A stretch of DNA of 23,477 nt from Methanobacteriota archaeon (GCA_011525095.1 WTIV01000076.1:1-23477); one strand, 5' to 3'; numbered from the stretch's first letter, positions 15,701-22,180 are shown. The notes: generated by a model from the sequence alone, not told the origin. Translations and numbers: made by a program.

Positions 15701-16173
15701 GCCCAGTACATCTTTACAATGTCTTGAGCGTCTGTTGACACAGCGATGTAAGCACCGTCTCCTGACCATGCAACTTGGGTTGCATCATCTGTGAAAGCTT
15801 GCACGGACCTAATAATCACACCAGTGGTGGAATTTCTAATTCTAGCATATCCATTTTCGTCAGATGAAACAATGAACTCTCCATCAGGAGAATGGTCAAC
15901 GTCCCAATAGTCAAAGTTGGAAGTTAACGCTACATCTTTTGCGAAACTTGGGTTAATGGAGGTCCATCCATCGTTTACGTCCGATGTTCCATCTCCATCT
16001 CTGTCTGGACACCCGCTTCTGTCAGCGCTTGAGTCTCCATAAGAGTAAGGACAGTCATCTGCGGAATCATCTATGCCGTCACCGTCTGAATCGGCTGCGC
16101 TTGCCATTGGCAGTGCAAGCATTCCTACCATCAAGGCGGCCAAGAATAATGAGCGCCACCCACTAAAAGCCAT
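12715..16173 (-). CDS. giant secreted WD40-like propeller / TSP3-repeat protein with C-terminal membrane anchor
   Basis: An 1152-residue surface protein. Residues 1-27 are a signal peptide ending LPMASAAD. One TSP3 unit follows (DSDGDGIDDSADDCPY). Residues about 72-400 form a WD40-like propeller with repeated FSPDGKQVVYGG, WSPDGERISVCEG and FAPSDTHLVAGG strands. Residues about 400-1040 contain TSP3-like units with the recurrent phrase DAFPxDPTQWxDxDGDGYGDN; I count twelve copies of the QWxDxDxDGxGD core, with interspersed CP...GCPDxDGDG modules. A membrane helix lies at about 1045-1070 (ILILVGLMVFLLAVISVAMIA). A cytoplasmic tail of about 80 residues then has a charged helix (EEARRLEWIDYYVAQGDTAK), AMELGWQPP and a Gln-rich end. 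It appears to be a Ca-dependent stalk presenting a propeller, built on the same plan as the protein at 3934 but with unrelated repeats. Upstream GGAG lies 4 bases from the ATG. Confidence 0.85.
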   Translation of the reverse strand: MAFSGWRSLFLAALMVGMLALPMASAADSDGDGIDDSADDCPYSYGDSSADRSGCPDRDGDGTSDVNDGWTSINPSFAKDVALTSNFDYWDVDHSPDGEFIVSSDENGYARIRNSTTGVIIRSVQAFTDDATQVAWSGDGAYIAVSTDAQDIVKMYWASNLSSVHGDISADVGGGDEVKDLAFSNDGSMLAIAIGRSGNGGTNGVVRVINTTDGTVINNANPAGEDRFYSVAFAPSDTHLVAGGNGEAYIVETNTWSTTYTIGTPAGSVNDVAWSPDGERISVCEGYTQGQGGSRLRLFNTANWANHKTWSHTTSCLSTDFSPDGKQVVYGGSYYEADGAKMKVFEVSTGNSIDTLLQPRPNNCQGTQNNNCGRTYGVSWDPDGSRIAQAFGTNDEGLYIWFADLDPDNDGWNTSDQGDGKSDAFPDEGTQWEDSDNDGYGDNPLPAFQGDACPTTYGTSFQDRFGCPDGDSDGYSNEGDVFPTDHEQWADSDSDGRGDNYYYDVQQFTELHINQRGDAFPMNPTQWNDTDGDGWGDNYHNSSWTAIRPVDDPSTSDVDESWPGLYDSTATQVDKFPLFRYQWADSDGDWIGDEPNTPLSDGCPNTWGSSTEDRIGCKDTDGDGWSDATPDWPAHPTGDADAFPDDPTQWRDSDGDGFGDNTSGNNPDECPGEYGTSSVDRVGCPDADGDGWSNAGDPFPTDGTQWEDRDGDNYGDNPDGNNADAFPDDSSQWADSDGDGYGDRPIIPNGDFFPNDPTQWSDFDGDGYGDNPDGNNGDQCPELYGESTIPAARGCPDSDNDGVVDPFDAFPEDFYQQTDKDGDGWGDNQAVPNGDECPDEAGTSTNNSRQGCPDADNDSWADVDDMFPNDPLQWEDTDLDGWGDNYGWVNSTIADETDIGNLITIREQWGDAFPLDPSQWSDTDGDGFGDNNTGRLPDAFPLRASQWADTDGDGYGDNQKLGSWQPDECNVKYGESYVDYFGCPDSDKDGVSDQTDPCPYDPSISAGIRGQEQCASFDDHDNDGIPNEFDADFVAGADGDDEGGLSTEILILVGLMVFLLAVISVAMIAKQAGRRKAAYNRAEEMKVSAMFQEEEARRLEWIDYYVAQGDTAKAMELGWQPPAEVPQWQQHQIQQQQAQQDAVPTMMSLDEL
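13053..14976 (-). repeat. tandem TSP3-like repeats in the coding sequence (about 12 QWxDxDGDGxGDN cores)
   Basis: Successive units of roughly 35-70 codons encode DAFPxDPxQW, then xDxDGDGxGDN, often followed by ECPxxYGxSxxxxxGCPDxDGDG. Units are clearly related at the protein level but diverged at the DNA level. That points to old duplication under selection for the Asp/Gly calcium loops, not to recent expansion. Confidence 0.8.
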
Positions 16174-16190
16174 GTAACTCCGGCTGTTAT

Positions 16191-16199
16191 TATAATAAA
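16191..16199 (-). promoter_or_regulatory. TATA-like box for the giant surface protein
   Basis: On the minus strand TTTATTATA, centred about 22 bases before ATG 16173. This is close to the spacing of a leaderless archaeal promoter. A GGAG also precedes the ATG, so the exact transcript start is unclear. Confidence 0.4.
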
Positions 16200-16243
16200 G
16201 GATTTACTGTCTTAATGCTCAACATACAAGTCATCCTCTTTGG

Positions 16244-16251
16244 GATATAAT
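16244..16251 (+). promoter_or_regulatory. TATA-like box for the STAND ATPase gene
   Basis: GATATAAT centred about 31 bases before ATG 16279, predicting a leader of only a few bases. No Shine-Dalgarno site is present, which agrees. It shares a 105-bp divergent spacer with the promoter at 16191-16199. Confidence 0.4.
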
Positions 16252-16278
16252 TGAATGTAAATCCATCTTAGCATTGCC

Positions 16279-17829
16279 ATGACCGGAGACATTCCTAAAG
16301 TGAATGTGGCGGTCAAGGACAGAATCTTATTACACCTGTTGGAGGAGGACGAACAAGCCGACCGCTACGTTGTCACTGCAGCATTAACAAGGCCCGGCAT
16401 TGCAGAGGCGTGTGCTCAACATCCTCCAAACGTAAGTAGGGCGATGCGGACTTTATTGAGGAAAAGAATGGTCAGTGAACACTCCCGCTCAATTAGAGGG
16501 GATGACCGTAAACAGAAAACGTGGCAACTCACAGATGACGGCCGTAAAGAGGCCAAAAACCGGCTATCTGAATTATCTAAGTTGAAAGTACTCATCAGAG
16601 ATGAATCGAATACGCTGTTAGAAGTACAAGCGAGCGAGGCATCGGGTCGTCTTCAAGCAGATCTTTCTGTTTTACAGATACTCCTTCATGCTCAGCACGA
16701 GGGTGTGTTAACATTTGGCGACATAAGATTTGGTTTGGTCAAGAAAAAATCCGAAGATACTGATTTGCCACCTCCTGGAAGACTGAAATTATTGGCTGGC
16801 GCACACGCTACGTATCACACATCGCCTCCAAAAACAAGAACAGTTCATGGTAGGGTTGATGCGATTTCAGGTCTTGATGACTGGTTTGAATCTGGATCTC
16901 CCTGCATGGTAATCCATGGAATTGCCGGGATTGGTAAATCAACACTCGTGGCAAATTGGTTAGGAAGTCACATGCATGAACTACCACATCTCTCAGTTTG
17001 TTGGTATCCCTGTCAGCCTTGGGATAAGGCGGTTGGATTGGCGGTTTCACTTTTGCACAGATTTGGGGTGGACGACAAACACGATCCTTACCAGTTGATG
17101 GAAACTTTGCCGCTTACCCCCGGTGCAGAATTCGACGTAGACTCATGGCGACGCAGATTACTCGCATACCTAACTGATGCGCAAGCGATCAGAGAGAGGT
17201 TCGTAGGGGAATCAGGCGGCCCTCCTCCATATTGGCTAATCGTTTTGGATGATGTGCACCACGTTACTACTGAAGCAAGAGATCTACTAGGAGCGCTGCT
17301 AGATATCTCAAAGAAGGCACCCCTAAGGCTTGTATTCATCTCGAGAACAACTCTAGATGTTTATGATAGAAGGGACGTTCATACTAGAGACATTGTCCAA
17401 GAATTATCTCTTCAGGGTCTTTCAATCGATGAGGTAACTGACTGGGTAGAAACCATGGATGGTGCACCGGCAGACCCCGAAGACGTGCATAAGATGACAG
17501 GTGGTCATCCTTTGGCATTGGAACTCTTGGAAATATACGGGCAAACAACTCACGGCGATTGGCTGAAATTCTTGGATGAAGAAATCATCAATCACATGCC
17601 GCCAGAAGAACACGAACTGCTCGCAACCTTGGCGGTGGCGGAATCTCCAGTGAAATGGAGTAAACTATCTGCAGCAGTGAATTGGGAAGGTAACCCGCCT
17701 GAGCGCTTGTTAACTTACGGACTTTTACTCGAGTTGGAGGAAGGAATGTGGCTACACGAGGCACTTAGAGAGAGATTCCAAAGAGAAGTAGGAACCGCTT
17801 CAAAAAAGCGTAAAGCGAGTCTGAAGTAA
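16279..17829 (+). CDS. winged-helix STAND/AP-ATPase-type regulator
   Basis: A 516-residue soluble protein combining DNA binding and an NTPase switch. Residues about 12-100 form a winged helix (ALTRPGIAEACAQHPPNVSRAMRTL, then KTWQLTDDGRKEAKNRL), MarR-like. A linker to about 185 leads into VHGRVDAISGLDDWF, the usual entry to a STAND NTPase. Walker A is G214-IAGIGK220-ST and Walker B is W319-LIVLDD325-VHH. A sensor strand LVFISRT follows, then GGHPLALELLEIYG near 408-420, the conserved GxP of the STAND helical/winged region. The C-terminal part ends in a further winged-helix-like segment (ERLLTYGLLLELEEGMWLHEALRERF) with no visible TPR or WD sensor. STAND proteins act as signal-triggered switches in transcription and defence. 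No partner toxin or protease domain is fused, so a transcription role is likelier. Its stop is one base from the converging thioredoxin gene. Confidence 0.8.
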   Translation: MTGDIPKVNVAVKDRILLHLLEEDEQADRYVVTAALTRPGIAEACAQHPPNVSRAMRTLLRKRMVSEHSRSIRGDDRKQKTWQLTDDGRKEAKNRLSELSKLKVLIRDESNTLLEVQASEASGRLQADLSVLQILLHAQHEGVLTFGDIRFGLVKKKSEDTDLPPPGRLKLLAGAHATYHTSPPKTRTVHGRVDAISGLDDWFESGSPCMVIHGIAGIGKSTLVANWLGSHMHELPHLSVCWYPCQPWDKAVGLAVSLLHRFGVDDKHDPYQLMETLPLTPGAEFDVDSWRRRLLAYLTDAQAIRERFVGESGGPPPYWLIVLDDVHHVTTEARDLLGALLDISKKAPLRLVFISRTTLDVYDRRDVHTRDIVQELSLQGLSIDEVTDWVETMDGAPADPEDVHKMTGGHPLALELLEIYGQTTHGDWLKFLDEEIINHMPPEEHELLATLAVAESPVKWSKLSAAVNWEGNPPERLLTYGLLLELEEGMWLHEALRERFQREVGTASKKRKASLK

Positions 17830-17830
17830 A

Positions 17831-18160
17831 TCAGAAATCGCTAGCGGACATTTGTTGGTTCAGCCAGTTTGTTAGGGCTGGCTTTGGAACCATTCCAGTT
17901 TGATTGGCGACCATCTTTCCATTGTGGAATAGGAATAATGCTGGAATGCCACGCACTCCAAGTTTTGCAGCATTCATTGAATCAGAGTCAGTGTTGACCT
18001 TAGCAATCGTAACTGGCATTTCTTCTGCAACTTGTTCCAAGATAGGGCCCAGTGCTTTGCACGGTCCACACCATGGAGCCCAGAAATCTACGAGAACCCA
18101 TTCGTCTCCGTTAATTGCGCTATCAAATTCAGAATCTGTGACGGACTTGACTTGTCCCAT
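17831..18160 (-). CDS. thioredoxin
   Basis: A 109-residue cytosolic disulfide reductase with the canonical W30-C31-G-P-C34-K active site in VLVDFWAPWCGPCKALGPIL. It also has the cis-proline segment VRGIPALFLFHNGK, and its length is the family norm. The reading frame stays open to 18232, but ATG 18160 (MGQVKSVTDSEF) is the right start: it begins just before the first helix, and GGTGAG lies 3 bases upstream. The longer N-terminus has no thioredoxin counterpart. It is divergent from rpe over about 100 bp. Its reductase is not in this window. Confidence 0.95.
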   Translation of the reverse strand: MGQVKSVTDSEFDSAINGDEWVLVDFWAPWCGPCKALGPILEQVAEEMPVTIAKVNTDSDSMNAAKLGVRGIPALFLFHNGKMVANQTGMVPKPALTNWLNQQMSASDF

Positions 18161-18259
18161 TATCTCACCACGCCTAGCGAACTTCGCCACTCCTAAGAGG
18201 GTTTGTACACCCCAATACTCATGTCTTGGCACCTATTCGCATGACTTGAGAGGGTATTG

Positions 18260-18931
18260 ATGATTATCGCACCATCCGTTCTTACTGCCGACCTTGCCGA
18301 TTTAGGAAACGCATGTGGCGAAGCGGTTGATGCAGGATTGGATTGGCTCCATTTGGATATAATGGACGGTAATTTCGTCCCGAATTTGACATTCGGGCCT
18401 CCGGTTATTGCCAAGTTGCGAAAGGCGCTTGGCGATGAACCAACTTTTGATGCACATCTCATGATTGAGAATGCTGAAGAATCATTCCAGCAGTATATCG
18501 ATGCAGGTGTAAACCACATCTCAGTACACGTAGAAGCTGTGAAACACCTTCACAGGTGCTTGACTGCAATCAGGGCTGCAGGGGCAACTGCTGGAGTAAC
18601 TCTCAACCCGGGAACTCCGGTTGAAGCGGCTTTGGAAGTGCTATCAGAAATCGACCTAGTTTTGGTTATGAGCGTAAACCCAGGGTTTGGAGGCCAATCG
18701 TTCATCCCGACTGTTGAAAGTAAGATAAGAAGGCTAAGGGAAGCGATTGACGCACAAGTTGCAGCGGGAGGAAGACCTGTTCAAATCCAAGTCGATGGTG
18801 GAGTAAAGGCACACAATATTGCGATGCTTAGAGAGTGGGGAGTGACCAATTGTGTTGTAGGTTCAGGTCTGTTCAACGACAAAGCTAGCGTAGCAGACAA
18901 CCTTTCAATTATTCACCAAGCTCTAGAGTGA
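18260..18931 (+). CDS. rpe: ribulose-phosphate 3-epimerase
   Basis: Interconverts D-ribulose 5-phosphate and D-xylulose 5-phosphate in the non-oxidative pentose phosphate pathway. It is a TIM barrel of 223 residues with every signature: IAPSVLTAD at the N-terminus, the LHLDIMDGNFVPNLTFGP motif, metal ligands H31, D33, H66 and D179, MSVNPGFGGQSFIP, and VDGGV with the phosphate-binding VVGSGLF at the end. ATG 18260 is chosen over TTG 18257, with GAGAGGG just upstream. The glycosyltransferase starts 5 bases after its stop, so the two are translated from one message. Many archaea lack rpe and make pentoses by the reverse RuMP route, so its presence implies a pentose phosphate branch, or sugar supply for the glycosyl pathway next door. 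Confidence 0.95.
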   Translation: MIIAPSVLTADLADLGNACGEAVDAGLDWLHLDIMDGNFVPNLTFGPPVIAKLRKALGDEPTFDAHLMIENAEESFQQYIDAGVNHISVHVEAVKHLHRCLTAIRAAGATAGVTLNPGTPVEAALEVLSEIDLVLVMSVNPGFGGQSFIPTVESKIRRLREAIDAQVAAGGRPVQIQVDGGVKAHNIAMLREWGVTNCVVGSGLFNDKASVADNLSIIHQALE

Positions 18932-18936
18932 TACCG

Positions 18937-19959
18937 ATGAAGATACTGCTGGTAACCCGGCTGTTCCCAATTCCAGAAAATGTGGCAAGAGGAACGTTCG
19001 TTAGCGACCATGCGGAATTGCTCAAGTCACTCGGTCATGAAGTCAAGGTTCTGAACGTTCTACCGCGCATGCTGAGAATGAATGAAGCGCGCCGCTCCAC
19101 GATGGAAGGGGTTGCAAAAGCACCGAAATCATTCAATCACGGAGAATTTGAAGTCACAGTAAAGCGGCACTGGGAATTTCCTGATTTTCCTTCTATTACC
19201 GCTTTCAGCGCGTCAGGGATTTCGGAGAAATGGAAACCAGACTTGGTGATTTGCCATACACTTTGGCCGGCAGGATATGCGGCAAAATCGATTGCTAAGA
19301 AGCATTCAGTTCCTTGGATTGCAGTTGTTCATGGTCATGATTTTGACGTTGCACTAAACGACCATAGAGGAAAAAGAATCTCATCTTTAGCCCGCTCAGC
19401 AGATCGCCTGGTGGTTGTTTCTAACTCTCTGGCTAGGTTCGATTCGATTACAATACCGTGTCATGTAAACGTGGATGATGAGTGGCACAAACCAATGAAG
19501 AAATTCAATGGCTTGTTCAGAAAATCAAAGATTGACATCTTGTTTCCAGCAGACCCTAGGCGCCCAGAAAAAAATCACATCCTCGCTCTCCGAGTCGGTG
19601 AAGAATTGGAAACCCGCGGTTGGAAGGTTGGAATTACAACTCTAAAGAAGCAACCACGTGCTATGGTATGGGATAGGATGCTAGCCGCTGATGTCTGCTT
19701 AATCACATCAACAAGAGAGTCAGGACCTCTTGTTGCAAAGGAGGCAATCGTTTGTGGTTGCCCTGTCGTCGCAGTCGATGTTGGCGATATGGGTGAATGG
19801 ATGGAGGTTTACCCTCCCGAAGTTAGCGAATTAGCAGATGCTGTTGAAGCACGCCTTGAGAATGGGCAAGAGGTTACACTTCCTCAAGACTTCCAATTTG
19901 AGAGCATAAGAAATCAATGGGCCAAACTCATAGGATCACTCAAGTTGAGTGATGTTTAA
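18937..19959 (+). CDS. GT4-family glycosyltransferase (GT-B fold)
   Basis: A 340-residue cytoplasmic glycosyltransferase, probably moving a nucleotide-activated sugar onto a glycan or lipid. The N-terminal Rossmann half opens with MKILLVTRLFPIPENVARGTFV, has LKSLGHEVKVLNVLPR and then the VVHGHDF acceptor-side loop. The C-terminal half has DILFPADPRRPEKNH and the EX7E motif E261-SGPLVAKE269, followed by IVCGCPVVAVDVGDMGEW, typical of GT4 (group 1). ATG 18937 is preferred because the first beta strand begins there; the GTG at 18928 overlaps the rpe stop. It is translationally coupled to rpe. Donor and acceptor cannot be read from the sequence. Together with the flippase at 20754 it suggests surface glycan or protein glycosylation, though that gene is on the other strand. 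Confidence 0.85.
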   Translation: MKILLVTRLFPIPENVARGTFVSDHAELLKSLGHEVKVLNVLPRMLRMNEARRSTMEGVAKAPKSFNHGEFEVTVKRHWEFPDFPSITAFSASGISEKWKPDLVICHTLWPAGYAAKSIAKKHSVPWIAVVHGHDFDVALNDHRGKRISSLARSADRLVVVSNSLARFDSITIPCHVNVDDEWHKPMKKFNGLFRKSKIDILFPADPRRPEKNHILALRVGEELETRGWKVGITTLKKQPRAMVWDRMLAADVCLITSTRESGPLVAKEAIVCGCPVVAVDVGDMGEWMEVYPPEVSELADAVEARLENGQEVTLPQDFQFESIRNQWAKLIGSLKLSDV

Positions 19960-20009
19960 TTTTGGGAATCAGAAAAACTCGGCGACAAAGCCCTCTTGAT
20001 GGGACTTAG

Positions 20010-20016
20010 TTTATAC
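20010..20016 (+). promoter_or_regulatory. TATA box for the small membrane protein at 20039 (leaderless)
   Basis: TTTATAC centred 26 bases before the A of ATG 20039, the textbook archaeal TATA-to-start distance. No Shine-Dalgarno site lies before the ATG, so a leaderless transcript is expected. Confidence 0.55.
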
Positions 20017-20038
20017 GTGTGGATAATGACAGACACAC

Positions 20039-20488
20039 ATGCAATTGAGCGAAGATGGCAAGTATATGTGGAACGGAACAGAGTGGGTACCTGTCGAAGA
20101 ACAGGCCCCCACTGCAGCGGAAGAGGTTGAGGCAGCACCACCTGTTCTAGATGCTCCATCTCCGGCAGTAATGCCTCAAGAGACCGCAGTTCAACCAGTA
20201 AACACAGCACCTGCGATGATTGCTCCAGTGATAATCAAACCTGGAGCATCACCAAAACCAGCAATTAACATGGCAGCCGCGTTTAGTGTTTTCAAGTATG
20301 GAATCATAGCTCTCGCAGGCTGGTTTGTATCTATGATTTTGCTATCCATCGTATGGTACATGGCTTTCGACATGGCGATTTCATCCGATTCAGCGACCAC
20401 TGGAATGATCATTCTAGTTATAGCTACACTAGTTACAATCGTTGCTTATGTGAAGATGATTATGTATTCTGAAAGAAAATCTGTTTAG
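20039..20488 (+). CDS. small two-helix membrane protein with N-terminal WNGTEW motif
   Basis: 149 residues, function unknown. The N-terminus LSEDGKYMWNGTEWVPVEE resembles the short 'DGxxxWNGxxWVPV' motif found at the ends of many bacterial and archaeal membrane proteins (DUF2510-like). Next comes an Ala/Pro/Glu-rich flexible linker to about residue 75. Two membrane helices follow, near 83-107 (FKYGIIALAGWFVSMILLSIVWYMA) and 118-140 (TTGMIILVIATLVTIVAYVKMIM), and a short basic tail SERKSV. The linker and motif would face the cytoplasm if the tail does. Its TAG stop overlaps an AGGAGGG Shine-Dalgarno site for the next reading frame, so the two are coupled. It has its own leaderless-type promoter. 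Confidence 0.75.
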   Translation: MQLSEDGKYMWNGTEWVPVEEQAPTAAEEVEAAPPVLDAPSPAVMPQETAVQPVNTAPAMIAPVIIKPGASPKPAINMAAAFSVFKYGIIALAGWFVSMILLSIVWYMAFDMAISSDSATTGMIILVIATLVTIVAYVKMIMYSERKSV

Positions 20489-20493
20489 GAGGG
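20487..20493 (+). promoter_or_regulatory. strong Shine-Dalgarno site overlapping the stop codon of the preceding gene
   Basis: AGGAGGG starting inside the TAG stop at 20486-20488. It is the strongest Shine-Dalgarno match I saw in the window. Four bases follow before ATC 20498, and 11 before ATG 20505, which opens only a 21-codon frame. It implies a translated gene immediately downstream. Confidence 0.6.
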
Positions 20494-20497
20494 AAGA

Positions 20498-20716
20498 ATC
20501 GACGATGCTAGTTTCAGTTATGTTGATTCGTGGAAGACCTCAATCGCCGGATTCGTTGAATCTATCATAGTAACAGCAACGCTAGCTTTGATGATTGGAA
20601 TTGGATTTGGGTATGAAGTTCCAGCATTATCTATACTTGGCGGTATTGGATACTTCTTCTTCATAATGGGATACGTCCCTTACATGGTAAGAAAAGCTGC
20701 AGAAATAATGCGCTGA
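20498..20716 (+). CDS. hidden small membrane protein without a standard start codon (ATC start, stop readthrough or base error)
   Basis: A 72-codon frame ends at TGA 20714-20716 and has no ATG, GTG or TTG in its first 30 codons. Read from ATC 20498 it gives xDDASFSYVDSWKTSIAGF, then two convincing membrane segments (FVESIIVTATLALMIGIGFGY and ALSILGGIGYFFFIMGYVPYM) and a basic end RKAAEIMR. A hydrophilic N-terminus followed by clean hydrophobic helices over the whole frame is not what noncoding sequence looks like. AGGAGGG sits just upstream. The frame is the same as the preceding gene, so three readings remain: an unusual ATC start (a former ATG), readthrough of the single TAG giving one four-helix protein, or a sequencing error. 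The in-frame TTG/ATG at 20588/20591 would cut the first helix. Function unknown. Confidence 0.6.
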   Translation: MDDASFSYVDSWKTSIAGFVESIIVTATLALMIGIGFGYEVPALSILGGIGYFFFIMGYVPYMVRKAAEIMR

Positions 20717-20753
20717 GTACACATATGTTCGAATTAACAAATTGAACGAAGTC

Positions 20754-22133
20754 TTACTCTTCCTGAGTAATTGCGCCTTTGGTGCGTAAGTAATCGAAGG
20801 ATTTCTTCGCAGGCACGAATGTCAATAGCCCGATTGCTGCTAGCAAGTTACCGATTGAGAGCAGGTAGCAAATAGCAACTGAGAATACTGCTAATCCGTC
20901 GCTTAGACGGTCTTCATCTCCACATAGCAATTTAGCGAATGATAGCATTATGCAGCATCCAATAACGCTAGCCCAAGCCGCACCCATAACTCCGTAATGC
21001 GGGATTAGCGCCCAACCAGAAATACCTGCAGCCAGAACAACTAGGGCGATTAGTGTAGTAAATCGCCATGGATTATGCCCGGCTTGAAGCGCAACATACC
21101 AAGGTACAGCTAACAGCGTCATAGCCCAACCTGCGAGTAGGATATCGAATACCTGTACCGCATCCGAATAATCCGAATCGAAGAATCTAGGAATCGAAAA
21201 AGAAACAATTGCATGGCCAGCAATCAAACCAATAGGTAGCAGAACAATCGTCCAATGATGTGCAATGAGCATACGATTACTGAATTTTACAGGGTTATCT
21301 CTCGCTTCACCGAGATATGGTAGTAGTGCAGCCCGCATTGCTTGTGGTAGCATAATTCCAGCAATCCATGCAAGTTGAGCAACATGGTACAGGCTAACAT
21401 CATCGTAAGAAGATAGACCGGCCAACAGGAACTTTTCGAGTCTTGTTACATATGGTAAGATACCCAAGGTTACTGCAAATGGGAGAGCTGAAATTAGCAG
21501 CGTTCGCTTTGAATTCCACTCAGGTGGTAAATCGCCATTTCCATCTTTTGCAAGCCTCTCTCCAATCCATAAAGTTCCAATTAGAGAAATAAAAACTCCA
21601 ATTGCAAATCCACACGCATAAATCGTCGGAGAATCGTAATCATTTACTAAGAAAATATAGTAGAATATTGTTGTAATTATACGCTCAATTAATTTGAGAA
21701 TAGACTCTATTCTTGCCTCACCCAAGGCTCTCAACATCGCCTTGTGCGGGTAGGACATAATATGGCCAAATGCAACTAAAGCACAAGCCAGTAACAACCC
21801 AGTTGGGACATCATCCCATATTGCTGTAGAAACAATTGCACTACCGAGTAAGAAAGGAATAGCGATGAGCGCTTGTAGTTTTAGAACACGTCTAACCGCT
21901 ATCTTGCTAGCACCAGGATTACGAGGTACGTCTCTAGCAATGATTGTAGGAAGCCCAGCATCGATTAGAATGTACATTGTAGCAAATGCATCCAGAATAA
22001 CCACTAGGAGCCCGTAATCAGACTGCAGGAGTGCTTTTGCTAGTATGACTTGCCCGATCAGGCCGAAGATAATAGCCAGACCATCAGAAGAGGCCAGCCA
22101 CACGGTATCACGTGCTAATTTTGGCCTCCGCAT
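20754..22133 (-). CDS. polysaccharide/lipid-linked oligosaccharide flippase, Wzx/RfbX type
   Basis: A 459-residue integral membrane protein with about 12-14 predicted helices. The N-terminal pattern DTVWLASSDGLAIIFGLIGQVILAKAL, SDYGLLVVILDAFATMYILIDAGL and a following basic loop is that of the polysaccharide biosynthesis branch of the MOP exporter superfamily. Such proteins flip undecaprenyl- or dolichyl-linked sugars outward for glycan or S-layer glycoprotein assembly. Helix-pair repeats such as PFAVTLGILPYVTRLEKFLLAGL and AQLAWIAGIMLPQAMRAALLPYLGE also fit. It lies 47 bp downstream of the PLP enzyme on the same strand. No Shine-Dalgarno site is evident before ATG 22133. Substrate cannot be told; the glycosyltransferase at 18937 is a reasonable partner. 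Confidence 0.85.
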   Translation of the reverse strand: MRRPKLARDTVWLASSDGLAIIFGLIGQVILAKALLQSDYGLLVVILDAFATMYILIDAGLPTIIARDVPRNPGASKIAVRRVLKLQALIAIPFLLGSAIVSTAIWDDVPTGLLLACALVAFGHIMSYPHKAMLRALGEARIESILKLIERIITTIFYYIFLVNDYDSPTIYACGFAIGVFISLIGTLWIGERLAKDGNGDLPPEWNSKRTLLISALPFAVTLGILPYVTRLEKFLLAGLSSYDDVSLYHVAQLAWIAGIMLPQAMRAALLPYLGEARDNPVKFSNRMLIAHHWTIVLLPIGLIAGHAIVSFSIPRFFDSDYSDAVQVFDILLAGWAMTLLAVPWYVALQAGHNPWRFTTLIALVVLAAGISGWALIPHYGVMGAAWASVIGCCIMLSFAKLLCGDEDRLSDGLAVFSVAICYLLSIGNLLAAIGLLTFVPAKKSFDYLRTKGAITQEE

Positions 22134-22143
22134 ACACTTGCCA

Positions 22144-22171
22144 AGGGGTGTAAGGTTGTAAGAAAACCCCT
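22144..22171 (-). other. weak hairpin in the gap upstream of the flippase
   Basis: AGGGGT (22144-22149) and ACCCCT (22166-22171) are complementary, with a 16-base loop. It sits between the stop of the PLP-enzyme gene and the flippase start. It could be a weak terminator or attenuating stem; the stem is short. Confidence 0.25.
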
Positions 22172-22180
22172 AGAGAGCAA

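Noticed and set aside
16174..16278. tRNA or small RNA gene in the largest intergenic gap
   Set aside because: No cloverleaf or stable stem can be drawn; the 105 bases are accounted for by two divergent TATA-like promoters.
16279..17829. Antiphage (Avs-like) defence gene
   Set aside because: The STAND core fits, but there is no fused nuclease, protease or membrane effector and no neighbouring defence genes. A transcription regulator is the simpler reading.
18161..18232. N-terminal extension of thioredoxin to 18232
   Set aside because: The extra 24 residues have no counterpart in thioredoxins and are not a signal peptide; GGTGAG marks ATG 18160 as the start.
20486..20488. TAG read as pyrrolysine
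   Set aside because: No pylT/pylS or methylamine genes are in view, and an AGGAGGG overlapping the TAG argues for termination and restart. Kept only as part of the readthrough alternative.
20505..20570. ATG 20505 as the start of the gene after AGGAGGG
   Set aside because: This frame closes after 21 codons at TAG and gives no plausible protein, while the neighbouring frame is a clean two-helix membrane protein.
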